A stretch of DNA of 64,000 nt from Acidimicrobium ferrooxidans DSM 10331 (GTDB lineage: Bacteria > Actinomycetota > Acidimicrobiia > Acidimicrobiales > Acidimicrobiaceae), in contig NC_013124.1 in NCBI RefSeq assembly GCF_000023265.1, forward strand, positions 992,001 to 1,056,000, in the 5' to 3' direction. Under the pieces are notes generated by a model. The model saw only the letters and a list, made by a program, of their open reading frames with translations. It made no database searches and was not told the DNA's origin. A program made the position numbers and the translations under genes. Shown here piece by piece: positions 43,703 through 52,311 of this stretch; position 1 is the first letter of the stretch; the number at the start of each line of letters is the position of its first letter.

Positions 43703-44317
43703 GTGCCCACGGTCATCGTCGTGTGTGGCCCGACCGGCTCGGGCAAGTCGACGTTGCGTGCTCGGCTCGTCGAGCGAGGTGCGGTGGGCATCGACGCCGA
43801 CGAGGTGGCGCGAGCGGTCGTCGAGCCAGGTTCCGAGGTGCTCGCCTCGTTGGTGGCGGCTTTCGGCGATGACATCTGCGACAACGAGGGGCGGCTCCGG
43901 CGTGACGTGCTGGCCGCGCGCGCCTTTGGCTCGGCCGAGACGACGGCGCTCCTCGGTCGGCTCACCCATCCTGCGATCCGTGCCGAGATCGAGGCCCAGT
44001 TGGCGTCAGCCGGCGATGGGGACGTCGTCGTCGTCGAGGTCCCGCTGTGGCGGCGGGCGGACGACTGGATCTGCCCCGATCTCGTCGTGTGGGTCGGGGC
44101 GAGCGCCGAGCGCGCGGGCGCTCGCGTCGCGGAGGAGGGGCGCATGAGCGAGGCGGAGCTACGCCAGCGTCGTGCTCGCTTCGACTTCGAGGCCCAGCGG
44201 CACGAGGCGGACCTCGTCATCGACAACGACGGTGGTCCAGAGGCCCTCGCCAAGGCTGCCGATCGTGTGTGGTCGCTCGCGCTCGCTGCCGACGGTAAAG
44301 GTCATCGCCGCGCGTGA
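43703..44317 (+). CDS. coaE: Dephospho-CoA kinase
   Basis: 204 residues from GTG 43703, three bases after the reductase stop. P-loop VIVVCGPTGSGKSTLRARL, the CoaE block GIDADEVARAVVEPGSEVL, RLTHPAIRAEIEAQL, VVEVPLWRRADDW (compare VxxxPLLxE) and RQRRARFDFEAQRHEADLVI. It performs the last step of CoA synthesis. Length fits the single-domain form. Confidence 0.92.
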   Translation: MPTVIVVCGPTGSGKSTLRARLVERGAVGIDADEVARAVVEPGSEVLASLVAAFGDDICDNEGRLRRDVLAARAFGSAETTALLGRLTHPAIRAEIEAQLASAGDGDVVVVEVPLWRRADDWICPDLVVWVGASAERAGARVAEEGRMSEAELRQRRARFDFEAQRHEADLVIDNDGGPEALAKAADRVWSLALAADGKGHRRA

Positions 44318-44341
44318 CGATGGGTTCGCGAGGAGGTGACC

Positions 44342-45199
44342 ATGGCTGAGGTGATCACCGCGGAGCAGCTGACGGCCCGGATCGCGGAGTTCGAACCATC
44401 GAGGAGCGTCGCCGAACGCGTGCTCGCGGTCATCGATCGCGACGACATCGGTGCTGCCGAGCTCGCGACTGTCGTCGGCACGGATCCGGCGCTCGTCGAG
44501 CGGGTCATGCGAACGGCGAACTCGGTGGTCTTCTCGAGTCAGGCCAACGTGCGCACCTTGCAGCACGCGGTGGCGGTGATCGGGTTCGAGACCGTCCGTT
44601 CGCTCGCGCTGGCCTCGTTCGTCGAGGGCGTCATGAGCGTCTCCCGGCAGGACTGGCAACGATCGGTGATGTCGGCGGTGGGTGCGGCGGCCGTCGCGCG
44701 GGGGATCGGGCTCGATCCGCAGCTCGCCTTCTCGACCGGACTCCTCCACGACATCGGCCACGCGCTCCTCGAGAGTCTGGACCCGAGCTACGCCGCCGTC
44801 GTCGGGGCGTTCCGTGCCGAGCCGCTCACGGCCTCGTCCGAGGCCGCCCTCGTGCGAGCCGAACGTGGTCGCTACGGGATCCACCATGCGCTCATCGCGG
44901 GCGACGTCCTCGCCTACTGGAACTTCGCCCCGGACATCGTCGAGGCCGTGAGCCACCACCACACGCCGAAGGGTTCTCTGTCGCGACTCCACGGCGCCAT
45001 CGTCGACGGCTACCGTCTCACCCACTGGCTCGCCTCGGGGCTCGATCTCGAGGAGTACAGCCGCGCCGACGACGTGCTGCTGCCGACCTACCTGCGACCC
45101 GAGAACCTCCACGTCGTGGCCGCCGATGTCCGGTCGCGGGCCGAGACGCTCCTCGAGGATCTGTTCGGGATCCCGGCGTCGCACGCGAGCGCACGGTAG
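44342..45199 (+). CDS. HDOD-domain protein
   Basis: 285 residues; ATG 44342 with AGGAGGTGA directly upstream (the GTG at 44336 lies in the ribosome site). The HDOD signature includes ELATVVGTDPALVERVMRTA, NVRTLQHAVAVIGFETVRSL, and the HD-like pair FSTGLLHDIGHALLESL and SHHHTPKGSL. Such proteins act in signalling, often with a cyclic-nucleotide or regulatory partner; none is adjacent. Followed directly by uvrB. Confidence 0.88.
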   Translation: MAEVITAEQLTARIAEFEPSRSVAERVLAVIDRDDIGAAELATVVGTDPALVERVMRTANSVVFSSQANVRTLQHAVAVIGFETVRSLALASFVEGVMSVSRQDWQRSVMSAVGAAAVARGIGLDPQLAFSTGLLHDIGHALLESLDPSYAAVVGAFRAEPLTASSEAALVRAERGRYGIHHALIAGDVLAYWNFAPDIVEAVSHHHTPKGSLSRLHGAIVDGYRLTHWLASGLDLEEYSRADDVLLPTYLRPENLHVVAADVRSRAETLLEDLFGIPASHASAR

Positions 45200-45211
45200 A
45201 CTCCCGGTGTA

Positions 45212-47215
45212 GTGCCGGAGCGCTTCGAGGTCCACGCGCCGTATCGCCCGAGTGGCGATCAGCCGAGGGCGATCGACGAGCTCGTCACCTCGATCGAGTC
45301 GGGCAACCGGTTCACGACGCTGCTCGGGATCACGGGCTCCGGCAAGAGCGCCACCATCGCCTGGACGATCGAGCGACTGCAGCGCCCCACGCTCGTCATC
45401 GCGCCGAACAAGTCACTCGCGGCCCAGCTCGCCAATGAGTTTCGCGGCTTCATGCCCCGCAATCGGGTCGAGTACTTCGTGTCGTACTACGACTACTACC
45501 AACCCGAGGCCTACATACCCTCCTCCGATACCTACATCGAGAAGGACTCGTCCATCAACGACGAGATCGACCGACTGCGGCACTCGGCGACGTCGGCCCT
45601 GCTCACGAGGCGAGACGTGGTGGTCGTGGCCTCCGTCTCGTGCATCTACGGCCTCGGGAGCCCGAGCGCCTACGAAGGTCAGATCCTCCCCATCGAGGTC
45701 GGGATGGATCAGCCGATGGGGCTCGTGGTGCGAAGGCTCGTGGCCATGCAGTACCAGCGCAACGACCTCGAGCTCGCCCGTGGCCGTTTCCGCGTGCGAG
45801 GCGACGTGCTCGAGGTCCACCCGGCCTACGAGGAGCGCATCGTGCGCGTCGAGTTCTTCGGCGACGAGGTCGAGCGGATCGTGAGCGTGGATCAGACGAC
45901 GGGGGAGGTGCTGCGCGAGCTGGAGGACATCGTTCTGTTCCCGGCGACGCACTACCTCGCGAGCCCGGAGGTGGTCGAGCGTGCGCTTCGGTCCATCAGC
46001 GACGAGCTCGGGGAGCGGCTCCGTGAGCTCGAGAGCGCGGGCAAGCTGCTCGAGGCGCAGCGGCTCCGCATGCGCACCGAACTCGACCTCGAGATGCTCC
46101 AAGAAGTCGGCTACTGCAATGGGATCGAGAACTACTCCCGCCACCTCGATGGTCGCGAGCCCGGACAGGCGCCCTACACGCTGCTCGACTACTTCCCCAA
46201 GGACTTCCTCGTCGTCATCGACGAGAGCCACGTCGGCCTCCCCCAGCTCCGCGCGCAGTACGCAGGCGATCGCTCTCGCAAGGAGACCCTCGTCGAGCAC
46301 GGGTTCCGCCTGCCGAGCGCACTCGACAACCGTCCGCTTCGCTTCGACGAGTTCCTCGAACGGGTCCCTCAAGCCATCTTCATGTCAGCGACCCCTGGTC
46401 CGTTCGAGCGTGAGCACGCTGGGCGCACGGTGGAGCTGATCGTGCGTCCGACGGGCCTCCTCGATCCCAAAGTCGAGGTCCGCCCCACGAAGGGCCAGAT
46501 CGACGACCTGCTCGCGGAGATCCGCGCTCGGGTCGAGCGCGACCAGCGGGTGCTCGTCACCACGCTCACCAAGCGCATGGCCGAGGACCTCACCGAGTAC
46601 TTCGAGGGCCTCGGCGTCAGGGTGCGCTACCTCCACTCGACGATCGAGACCTTGGAGCGCATCGAGATCGTGCGCGATCTGCGCCTCGGGGTCTTCGACG
46701 TCCTCGTCGGGATCAACCTGCTGCGCGAGGGCCTCGATCTGCCAGAAGTGGGGCTCGTGGCGATCATGGACGCCGACAAGGAGGGCTTCTTGCGCTCCGA
46801 GACCTCGCTCATCCAGACCATCGGCCGAGCCGCACGCAACGTCGAGGGCACGGTGATCCTCTATGCGGATGCCGTCACGCCCTCGATGGCCCGAGCGATC
46901 TCGGAGACCGAACGCCGCCGGAGCATCCAGGCCGACTACAACGCACGCCACGGGATCACGCCGCGCTCCGTGAGCGCGAGGATCGACGACCTCGTCACCG
47001 AGCGCACGCGCAGCGCGCCGACGCCGACGCTCGGGCGTCGAGCGATCGAAGAGCGGACCGCTGGCATGAACCCGGAGCAGGTGCGCGACGTCATCGACTC
47101 GCTCCGCGAAGAGATGGAGCGCGCCGCCACCGAGCTGCGCTTCGAGGAGGCGGCCAAGCTGCGTGACGACATCCGGGCGCTCGAGGCACTCCTCGGTTCG
47201 GACGCGATCTCCTAG
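45212..47215 (+). CDS. uvrB: Excinuclease ABC subunit B
   Basis: 667 residues, GTG start. Helicase motifs: Walker [16 protein letters not shown], the beta-hairpin region [39 protein letters not shown], and motif [11 protein letters not shown]. The C-terminal UVR motif for UvrC contact is [20 protein letters not shown]. It verifies DNA damage in nucleotide excision repair. No uvrA or uvrC lies in the window. Confidence 0.97.
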   Translation: MPERFEVHAPYRPSGDQPRAIDELVTSIESGNRFTTLLGITGSGKSATIAWTIERLQRPTLVIAPNKSLAAQLANEFRGFMPRNRVEYFVSYYDYYQPEAYIPSSDTYIEKDSSINDEIDRLRHSATSALLTRRDVVVVASVSCIYGLGSPSAYEGQILPIEVGMDQPMGLVVRRLVAMQYQRNDLELARGRFRVRGDVLEVHPAYEERIVRVEFFGDEVERIVSVDQTTGEVLRELEDIVLFPATHYLASPEVVERALRSISDELGERLRELESAGKLLEAQRLRMRTELDLEMLQEVGYCNGIENYSRHLDGREPGQAPYTLLDYFPKDFLVVIDESHVGLPQLRAQYAGDRSRKETLVEHGFRLPSALDNRPLRFDEFLERVPQAIFMSATPGPFEREHAGRTVELIVRPTGLLDPKVEVRPTKGQIDDLLAEIRARVERDQRVLVTTLTKRMAEDLTEYFEGLGVRVRYLHSTIETLERIEIVRDLRLGVFDVLVGINLLREGLDLPEVGLVAIMDADKEGFLRSETSLIQTIGRAARNVEGTVILYADAVTPSMARAISETERRRSIQADYNARHGITPRSVSARIDDLVTERTRSAPTPTLGRRAIEERTAGMNPEQVRDVIDSLREEMERAATELRFEEAAKLRDDIRALEALLGSDAIS

Positions 47216-47223
47216 CGAGCTTA

Positions 47224-47253
47224 TTGCCGCTATCACACCCCCTATGGTATAAT
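47224..47253 (+). promoter_or_regulatory. Promoter of the persulfide dioxygenase-rhodanese gene
   Basis: TTGCCG (47224-47229) and a consensus TATAAT (47248-47253) are separated by 18 bases. A perfect Pribnow box is rare in this GC-rich sequence and it points at the gene starting at 47302. Confidence 0.65.
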
Positions 47254-47258
47254 CGGAG

Positions 47259-47274
47259 ATACCGCTGGGGGTAT
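47259..47274. promoter_or_regulatory. Candidate CsoR/CstR-type operator
   Basis: ATACC-GCTGGG-GGTAT, a quasi-palindrome immediately downstream of the -10 box where transcription should start. The CsoR/CstR family binds G/C-tract palindromes flanked by ATA/TAT. CstR in staphylococci controls persulfide-detoxification genes like the one that follows. A second hairpin-like repeat (ACCGCT...AGCGGT, 47261-47280) overlaps it. Confidence 0.45.
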
Positions 47275-47301
47275 AGCGGTTGGTACCTAGGAGGACACAG
47301 G

Positions 47302-48666
47302 ATGCTCGATCTCATCATCGTCCCGACGCTCGAGCTCGGCGACCGGTCGTACATCGTGCACGACGGGCGTCGCGCGATCGTGATCGATCCGCAGCGCGAC
47401 ATCGACCGTATGCTCGCCATCCTCGCGGAGCGCGGCCTCGAGGCGGTCGCGGTCGGCGACACCCACATGCACAACGACTACGTCACCGGCGGCTATGCGC
47501 TCGCGAAGGAGCTCGACGTCGACTACCTCGTGTTCGAGGGCGAGCAGGTGCACTTCGAGCGCCGAGCGGTCGCCGACCGCGAGGTGCTGCGCCTCGGCGA
47601 CATGGAGGTCACCGTGCTGCACACGCCTGGCCATACGCCGACGCACATCTCGTTCGTGGTGCGCGATCCGGCCGACGATCGGCCACCGGTGCTGCTCTCG
47701 GGTGGGTCGTTGCTCTATGGATCCGTAGGACGCACGGACCTCATCAGCCCGGAGGCGACCTACGGCCTCGCGAAGGACCAGTGGCACTCGGCCCAGCGCT
47801 TCGCGACCGAGCTCCCCGGGCCGACGATCTTGATGCCGACGCACGGCTTCGGCTCGTTCTGCTCGTCGGTGTCGGTCGAGGAGGCCGGCGACTCGACGCT
47901 CGATGGCGAGAAGCGCGTCAACATCGTCTACAAGTACGACTCCGCGGAGTCGTTCGCGGACATGTTGGTGGCGACCTACGATCCGTTCCCGGCCTACTAC
48001 CGCCACATGGGGCCTGCGAACGTCTCGGGTCCCGCGCCGCTGCGCATCGACAGCCTCCCGAAGCTCGACGTTGCCCAGGTGACCGAGCTGCGCGATCATC
48101 ACGAGGCCGCGGTCGTGGACATCCGGCCCCGGAAGCAGAGCCTCGAGGGTCGTCCGGCCGGCACGCTCGCGTTCGAGTACTCGAACGTGTTCTCGACCTA
48201 TCTCGGGTGGCTCCACCACTACGGTCGCCCGATCGTCTTGGTCTCGTCCGACGAGGCGACCGCACGTGAGGCGGCGCTCAGCCTCGGTCGTATCGGGATC
48301 GACGAGGTGCGTGGCTGGATCGAGCCCGAACCGCTGATGGATGCCTGGGGCGTCGAGCGTCTCGAGCGCATCAGCTGGCAGGAGTACGTGCAGCAGTATC
48401 GGGGGAGCGATCACACGCTCCTCGACCTGCGCAATCCGTCCGAGGCTCGGGCCCTGCCGATCCCGGGCGCCATCCAGATCCCGATCTACTTCTTGCCGAA
48501 CCAGATCGACGAGGTGGCGACGGATCGGACCGTGGTGGTGCACTGCGCCGGAGGGTATCGCGCCGCAGCGGGTGCGGCGTGGCTGTCGGCGAACAAGCAC
48601 ATTCGCCCTGTCGTCATCGACGACGGGGCCGACGTCGGCGCGCAGCTGCTCGCGGCGCAGTCGTAG
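47302..48666 (+). CDS. Persulfide dioxygenase-like beta-lactamase fold fused to two rhodanese domains (CstB-like)
   Basis: 454 residues; ATG 47302 with AGGAGG seven bases upstream. The N-terminal metallo-beta-lactamase domain has GDTHMHNDYVTGG (the ETHE1/PDO type of HxHxD motif), HTPGHTPTHISFVV and LMPTHGFGSFC. A first rhodanese domain (~260-350) lacks a catalytic cysteine (VLVSSDEATA). The second (~370-450) has it in VVHCAGGYRAAAGA. The order matches CstB-type enzymes that oxidise persulfides to sulfite and form thiosulfate. It likely protects against or uses sulfane sulfur. Confidence 0.88.
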   Translation: MLDLIIVPTLELGDRSYIVHDGRRAIVIDPQRDIDRMLAILAERGLEAVAVGDTHMHNDYVTGGYALAKELDVDYLVFEGEQVHFERRAVADREVLRLGDMEVTVLHTPGHTPTHISFVVRDPADDRPPVLLSGGSLLYGSVGRTDLISPEATYGLAKDQWHSAQRFATELPGPTILMPTHGFGSFCSSVSVEEAGDSTLDGEKRVNIVYKYDSAESFADMLVATYDPFPAYYRHMGPANVSGPAPLRIDSLPKLDVAQVTELRDHHEAAVVDIRPRKQSLEGRPAGTLAFEYSNVFSTYLGWLHHYGRPIVLVSSDEATAREAALSLGRIGIDEVRGWIEPEPLMDAWGVERLERISWQEYVQQYRGSDHTLLDLRNPSEARALPIPGAIQIPIYFLPNQIDEVATDRTVVVHCAGGYRAAAGAAWLSANKHIRPVVIDDGADVGAQLLAAQS

Positions 48667-48708
48667 TCCGTCGCGGCCCGACGACGAGACGTTAGGCTCG
48701 TCCCCGCC

Positions 48709-49209
48709 ATGGTGGGTGGGGACGAGCAGCGTCGCGGCGGCGACACGCCGCTCGTCGTGGTCGTCGGCGGTGCGCGCTCAGAGGTTCCGATCGATAGGGG
48801 CGCGGTCGCAGCGATCGTGCGCCTCGTTGGTGTCGGCGACCTCCACGAGGCGGCAGCGATCGCCGATGAGCCCAGCAGCGAACGGGCTCTCGTGGGTCGT
48901 CGTGGCGTCCTTGCAGGACTCTCGCTGACCAGCGATGAGCCCGCCATCGCAGGCGCCCTGATCGAAGGGGTCGCCTTCGAGGCGGCGCGGATCGTCGATG
49001 GGCTCGACGAGGCGGTCGCGGGCTCTCCTGAGGCCCGCATCCTTCTGGAGGGTCTCTACGCCGTCTCGGCGGTGGCGCAGGTGGTGGCGGACGTCCTGGG
49101 ACGTGCGGTCCTCGACGGCGCCGGGCAGAGGGCGATGCCCGGACCACGCGCGAGAAGCCGGCGTTCCAGGTGGCGCCGGTGGCTCGAGGATCAAGGGAGC
49201 TTGACGTAA
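48709..49209 (+). CDS. Short protein resembling the C-terminal end of FGGY sugar kinases
   Basis: 166 residues from ATG 48709. The middle reads RRGVLAGLSLTSDEPAIAGA then LIEGVAFEAARIVDGL and VSAVAQVVADVLGRAVLD, which matches the FGGY kinase C-domain (GLxxxTxxxxLxRAxxEGxAF ... QxxADVLGxPV). The catalytic first domain and glycine-rich GGG turn are missing, and the C-terminus ends in an Arg-rich tail. It may be a decayed kinase or a small derived protein. It overlaps the convergent DsrE gene at its 3' end. Confidence 0.5.
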   Translation: MVGGDEQRRGGDTPLVVVVGGARSEVPIDRGAVAAIVRLVGVGDLHEAAAIADEPSSERALVGRRGVLAGLSLTSDEPAIAGALIEGVAFEAARIVDGLDEAVAGSPEARILLEGLYAVSAVAQVVADVLGRAVLDGAGQRAMPGPRARSRRSRWRRWLEDQGSLT

Positions 49210-49532
49210 GCCCAGCCGTCGCCCTGGCGCGCCACGAGGTGAGCGATGGCGGCAGGCACATGGCCGACATCGCTGGCGAGGTCGCTGCTCGTCGCGCCGA
49301 GTGCCTGGAGGCTGTTGTCACAGGCGAGGACGCGGCGCCATTCGAGGGCAGGGCTCAGGAGTGGCTCGAGCGGTGAGGGCGCCAGCAGGCGGCGAACGGC
49401 CGCACCTTGGCAGACGACCTCGATCGTGAGGTCCGGAGCGGCCCGATGGAGGTTCGCGGCCGACCCGAGTGCTGCTCGCAGTGCGTCCAGGTCGTCGGTC
49501 GTGACGTGGATGAGGGCACCTCGTGCGATCAT
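49191..49532 (-). CDS. Small DsrE/DsrF-family protein
   Basis: 113 residues from ATG 49532 (ATGA overlap with the GtrA gene stop). The pattern is that of the single-domain DsrE family: RGALIHVTTDDLDALRAALG, LTIEVVCQGAAVRRLLA, and a conserved cysteine in VLACDNSLQALGA, then HLVARQGDGWAYVKLP. These proteins bind or relay sulfane sulfur. It lies near the persulfide dioxygenase gene but on the other strand. Confidence 0.78.
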   Translation of the reverse strand: MIARGALIHVTTDDLDALRAALGSAANLHRAAPDLTIEVVCQGAAVRRLLAPSPLEPLLSPALEWRRVLACDNSLQALGATSSDLASDVGHVPAAIAHLVARQGDGWAYVKLP

Positions 49533-50038
49533 CGGATCTGCTCGGCGTGCAGGTCCGAACGGCTCCGTCCGAAGAGGGCGAGGTGCATGAAGGCGAACTT
49601 GGCGAACCACAGCACGACGAAGGAAGCGAAGTAGGTTCCCTGGACCACGATGTCCTGGTCGAGTCGGGATGCACCGAGCGCGAGGGCATGGGCGTGCGCC
49701 ACGTCGACTGCCCAGGTCGAGACGATCAGGCTGGTGAGTGACATCGCGACGTAGGGCAGGACCTCACGGGCGAGCGACGAGCGATCACGACGGCGCCAGG
49801 CCCAGGAGCGATTGAGCCAGTAGGACGGTGGGATGCCGACGAGCGTGGCCACGATGGCAGCGTCACGCGCATCGAGGAGATGCCAGAGTGAGTAGACGAC
49901 GAGGAGGACCAGCTGCGACAAGACGGCGGTCGCTGCCGACCCGGCCGCGTAGCGCCAGAAGCGATCCCACAGCGGGACGAACCGTCGCAGGCCGACCACC
50001 TCGAGGAGTCGGCGCCCCATGCGATCGATTCGGTCCAC
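49529..50038 (-). CDS. GtrA-family membrane protein
   Basis: 169 residues from GTG 50038; ATG 50020 is possible. Four membrane helices are in the GtrA pattern (FWRYAAGSAATAVLSQLVLL; PPSYWLNRSWAWRRRD; SLTSLIVSTWAVDVAHA; YFASFVVLWFAKFAFMHLAL). The motif YWLNRSWAWR is typical (compare FxxNRxWxF). The family is linked to transfer of lipid-bound sugars across the membrane. Coupled to a DsrE gene by ATGA, an odd pairing. Confidence 0.85.
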   Translation of the reverse strand: MDRIDRMGRRLLEVVGLRRFVPLWDRFWRYAAGSAATAVLSQLVLLVVYSLWHLLDARDAAIVATLVGIPPSYWLNRSWAWRRRDRSSLAREVLPYVAMSLTSLIVSTWAVDVAHAHALALGASRLDQDIVVQGTYFASFVVLWFAKFAFMHLALFGRSRSDLHAEQIR

Positions 50039-50228
50039 GCTCTCCCAGCATAGAACCGGGCGCCGAGCGAGCGCGGATGGTGACGTGTTACCGATCGGTT
50101 AGGAACCCTCGGGTTGTTGCTCGTGCATCCGGATGGTCGAGTAAGGTAACGAGGTGGTAGCGCTGCGGTCGCCACGAGGTGGCGAAGCGCGTTGCCTGAC
50201 CGGAGAGTCGCTGGCGAAAGGTGGTCAC

Positions 50229-51167
50229 GTGCGGCAGCAGGCAGAGTGGGCGATCGTCACCGGCGGCTCGGGATTCATCGGGACCGCGGTCGCTCGTGCG
50301 CTTCGAGCGCGCGGCGTGCGGGTCGCGATCGTCGATCGCAACGCGCCGCAGCACCGCGAACTCGATGTGTTCGTCAAGGGCGCGATCGAGCACGAGCGCA
50401 CCTGGCTCGCCCTCGCGACCGAGCTCGCTGGCGAGCACGTCCGTGCGCTCTACCACTTCGCGGCCCGCACCAGCGTCTTGCAGTCGGTGAACGACCCTCA
50501 CGACGTCTTTGTGTCCAACCTGGTGGGCTACGAGAACGCGCTCGAGTTCGCGCGCACGCACGAGGTCGCGAGCGTCCTCTTCGCGTCGACCAACGCGGTC
50601 GTGGGTGCGGGTGACAGCGGCACCATCTCGGAGCGCTCGCCGTTGGCGCCACTCACGCCCTATGGCGCGACGAAGGCGGCAGGGGAGATGCTCGGGAGCG
50701 CGTACGCCGCTAGCTACGGCATCCACGTCGCGTCGGTGCGCCTGACGAACGTCTACGGTCCGGGGATGTGGCACAAGGACTCGATCGTGCCGCGCCTCCT
50801 GCGTCATGTGGTCGGCCTGTCTGAGGCGACCATCTACGGAGACGGTGAGCAGGTGCGTGACTTCGTCTACATCGGTGACGTCGTGGACGCCTTCGTGCGC
50901 CTCGAGGAGCTCGGCTTCGTGGGCGCGGTCTCGTTCGGTTCCGGCACGAGCGTCAGCGTGAATGAGCTGGTCGATCTCGTCGGCGACGTCACGGGCCACG
51001 AGCTGCGCCTGCGTCATGTGCCTGCGAAGGCTGGTGAGATGCCGGGCGTGAGCGTGGACCTGTCGCTCGCGCGCTCGCTCGGCCTGAAGGCTGACGTCGA
51101 ACTGGCGGAGGGTCTGCAGTTCGCGTGGTCGGACTTCCAGGAGGATCAGGGCCGCGTCGCCGGCTGA
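50229..51167 (+). CDS. NAD-dependent epimerase/dehydratase (extended SDR)
   Basis: 312 residues from GTG 50229, with GAAAGGTGG upstream. N-terminal NAD motif VTGGSGFIGTAVARALRARG, active-site YGATKAAGEML (YxxxK), ASVRLTNVYGPGMWHKDS and DGEQVRDFVYIGDVVDAFVR. Acts on nucleotide sugars, probably for cell-surface glycans. It is a single gene ending in a strong hairpin. Confidence 0.9.
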   Translation: MRQQAEWAIVTGGSGFIGTAVARALRARGVRVAIVDRNAPQHRELDVFVKGAIEHERTWLALATELAGEHVRALYHFAARTSVLQSVNDPHDVFVSNLVGYENALEFARTHEVASVLFASTNAVVGAGDSGTISERSPLAPLTPYGATKAAGEMLGSAYAASYGIHVASVRLTNVYGPGMWHKDSIVPRLLRHVVGLSEATIYGDGEQVRDFVYIGDVVDAFVRLEELGFVGAVSFGSGTSVSVNELVDLVGDVTGHELRLRHVPAKAGEMPGVSVDLSLARSLGLKADVELAEGLQFAWSDFQEDQGRVAG

Positions 51168-51177
51168 GCGCAGATCG

Positions 51178-51206
51178 CGCGCGCTCGACGCGCCTGTGAG
51201 CGCGCG
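51178..51206 (+). terminator. GC-rich hairpin after the epimerase gene
   Basis: CGCGCGCTC (51178-51186) pairs perfectly with GAGCGCGCG (51198-51206) over an 11-base loop, ten bases after the stop codon. A TT follows but no long T-run. The rest of 51207-51462, between convergent genes, shows nothing else. Confidence 0.6.
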
Positions 51207-51462
51207 TTGCGGTGACCACCGACGCGGGTGCTTGGCACAGGATCGGGTTCGCGAGCCCCGGTGGCGGCTCGCGCTCCATGGCGCGTCACGCGTGTGGGCG
51301 GCCTGAGGGTCGCAAGGTCGAACGATCGATGGCGGAGGCGGTGTGCTTCGAGCGCCGCTCGCGGCCGAGTTCGCTGCGCTGTGCGCTCTCGCTGCTCGGG
51401 TGGGGCGGAGTGGGCAGGCGCTGCCGACGGCTCGTGCCGTGACGCGCCCAGCGGCGGAGCGC

Positions 51463-52311
51463 TCAGCGTTCGGAGCCGGGGCGTGCTTCGAGTTCGGCGA
51501 GGCGCGCGAGCAGTGCCGAGCGCCGCTCGTGCCACCAGTGCTCGACGGGGGCGAAGGCGCTGCCGAGACGCCAGCGATCTTGTTCGGTCGCGCTCTGGCG
51601 TACGAGGGCGAGGGCCTCACGGGGGTCTGCCTCGAGGAGCGATCGGAAGCTGAAGCGACGGCCTCCGAAGCGGATGGGCACCTCGGCGCGGTTGGCGGCG
51701 GCGAGAATGCCGCGCCGCGTGAGCACGATCCCCGACAGGGCGGGGGAGAGGCACAGCTCGAGGAGCCCGTCGAGGTCATCGGGAGTCTCGAGATCCGGGG
51801 CGGCTCGCAGGTGCAGTGGGAGAGCCGAGGGCACACCCAGGCGTTCGGCGAGGCTGTTGAGGGTGGCGAGGAGGTGTTCTGCCCACGGTGCGTACTCGGG
51901 GGGACCGAGTGCGCGAGCGGCGCATGCGTACAACGGACCGATCGGTGCGAGCTGCTCCCAGAGGAAGGCGCGTGCGAAGTCGAGCGCATCGCGATCGAGC
52001 GCGGCGGCGAGGACGGAGAGCAAGAAGCCCACGTGATCGCAGAGCGCTGGGGTCGTGAGATCGGCGACGTAGGTCGCGAGGAACTCGCGTGTGCGCTCCG
52101 TGGGCTCGCCGCCGAGCAGCGGGCCGCGCGTCAGGAAGAAGCTCGTGTAGGGGGGCAGCTCGAAGTCGAACAGCTCGGTGAAGGCGGCACGCGAGCGTCC
52201 TACCCCGAAGAGGGCGAGGAGCTCGGGGTCGGGCTCGGGGTTCTCGCTGAGCTCGGCGAGGCCCCGGACGACCTCGGCGAGCTTGCGCGTGTCACTGTCG
52301 AGTTGGTTCAC
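51463..52311 (-). CDS. TorD-family molybdoenzyme chaperone
   Basis: 282 residues from GTG 52311, overlapping the molybdoenzyme gene by 20 bases. All-helical protein with the TorD/DmsD pattern: FDFELPPYTSFFLTRGPLLG (compare the YxxLFxxGP loop), CDHVGFLLSVLAAAL and FLWEQLAPIGPLYACAARA (compare FLxxHLxxWxP). It should hold the catalytic subunit during cofactor insertion. Its C-terminal ~110 residues are longer than usual and Arg/Glu-rich. Confidence 0.82.
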   Translation of the reverse strand: MNQLDSDTRKLAEVVRGLAELSENPEPDPELLALFGVGRSRAAFTELFDFELPPYTSFFLTRGPLLGGEPTERTREFLATYVADLTTPALCDHVGFLLSVLAAALDRDALDFARAFLWEQLAPIGPLYACAARALGPPEYAPWAEHLLATLNSLAERLGVPSALPLHLRAAPDLETPDDLDGLLELCLSPALSGIVLTRRGILAAANRAEVPIRFGGRRFSFRSLLEADPREALALVRQSATEQDRWRLGSAFAPVEHWWHERRSALLARLAELEARPGSER

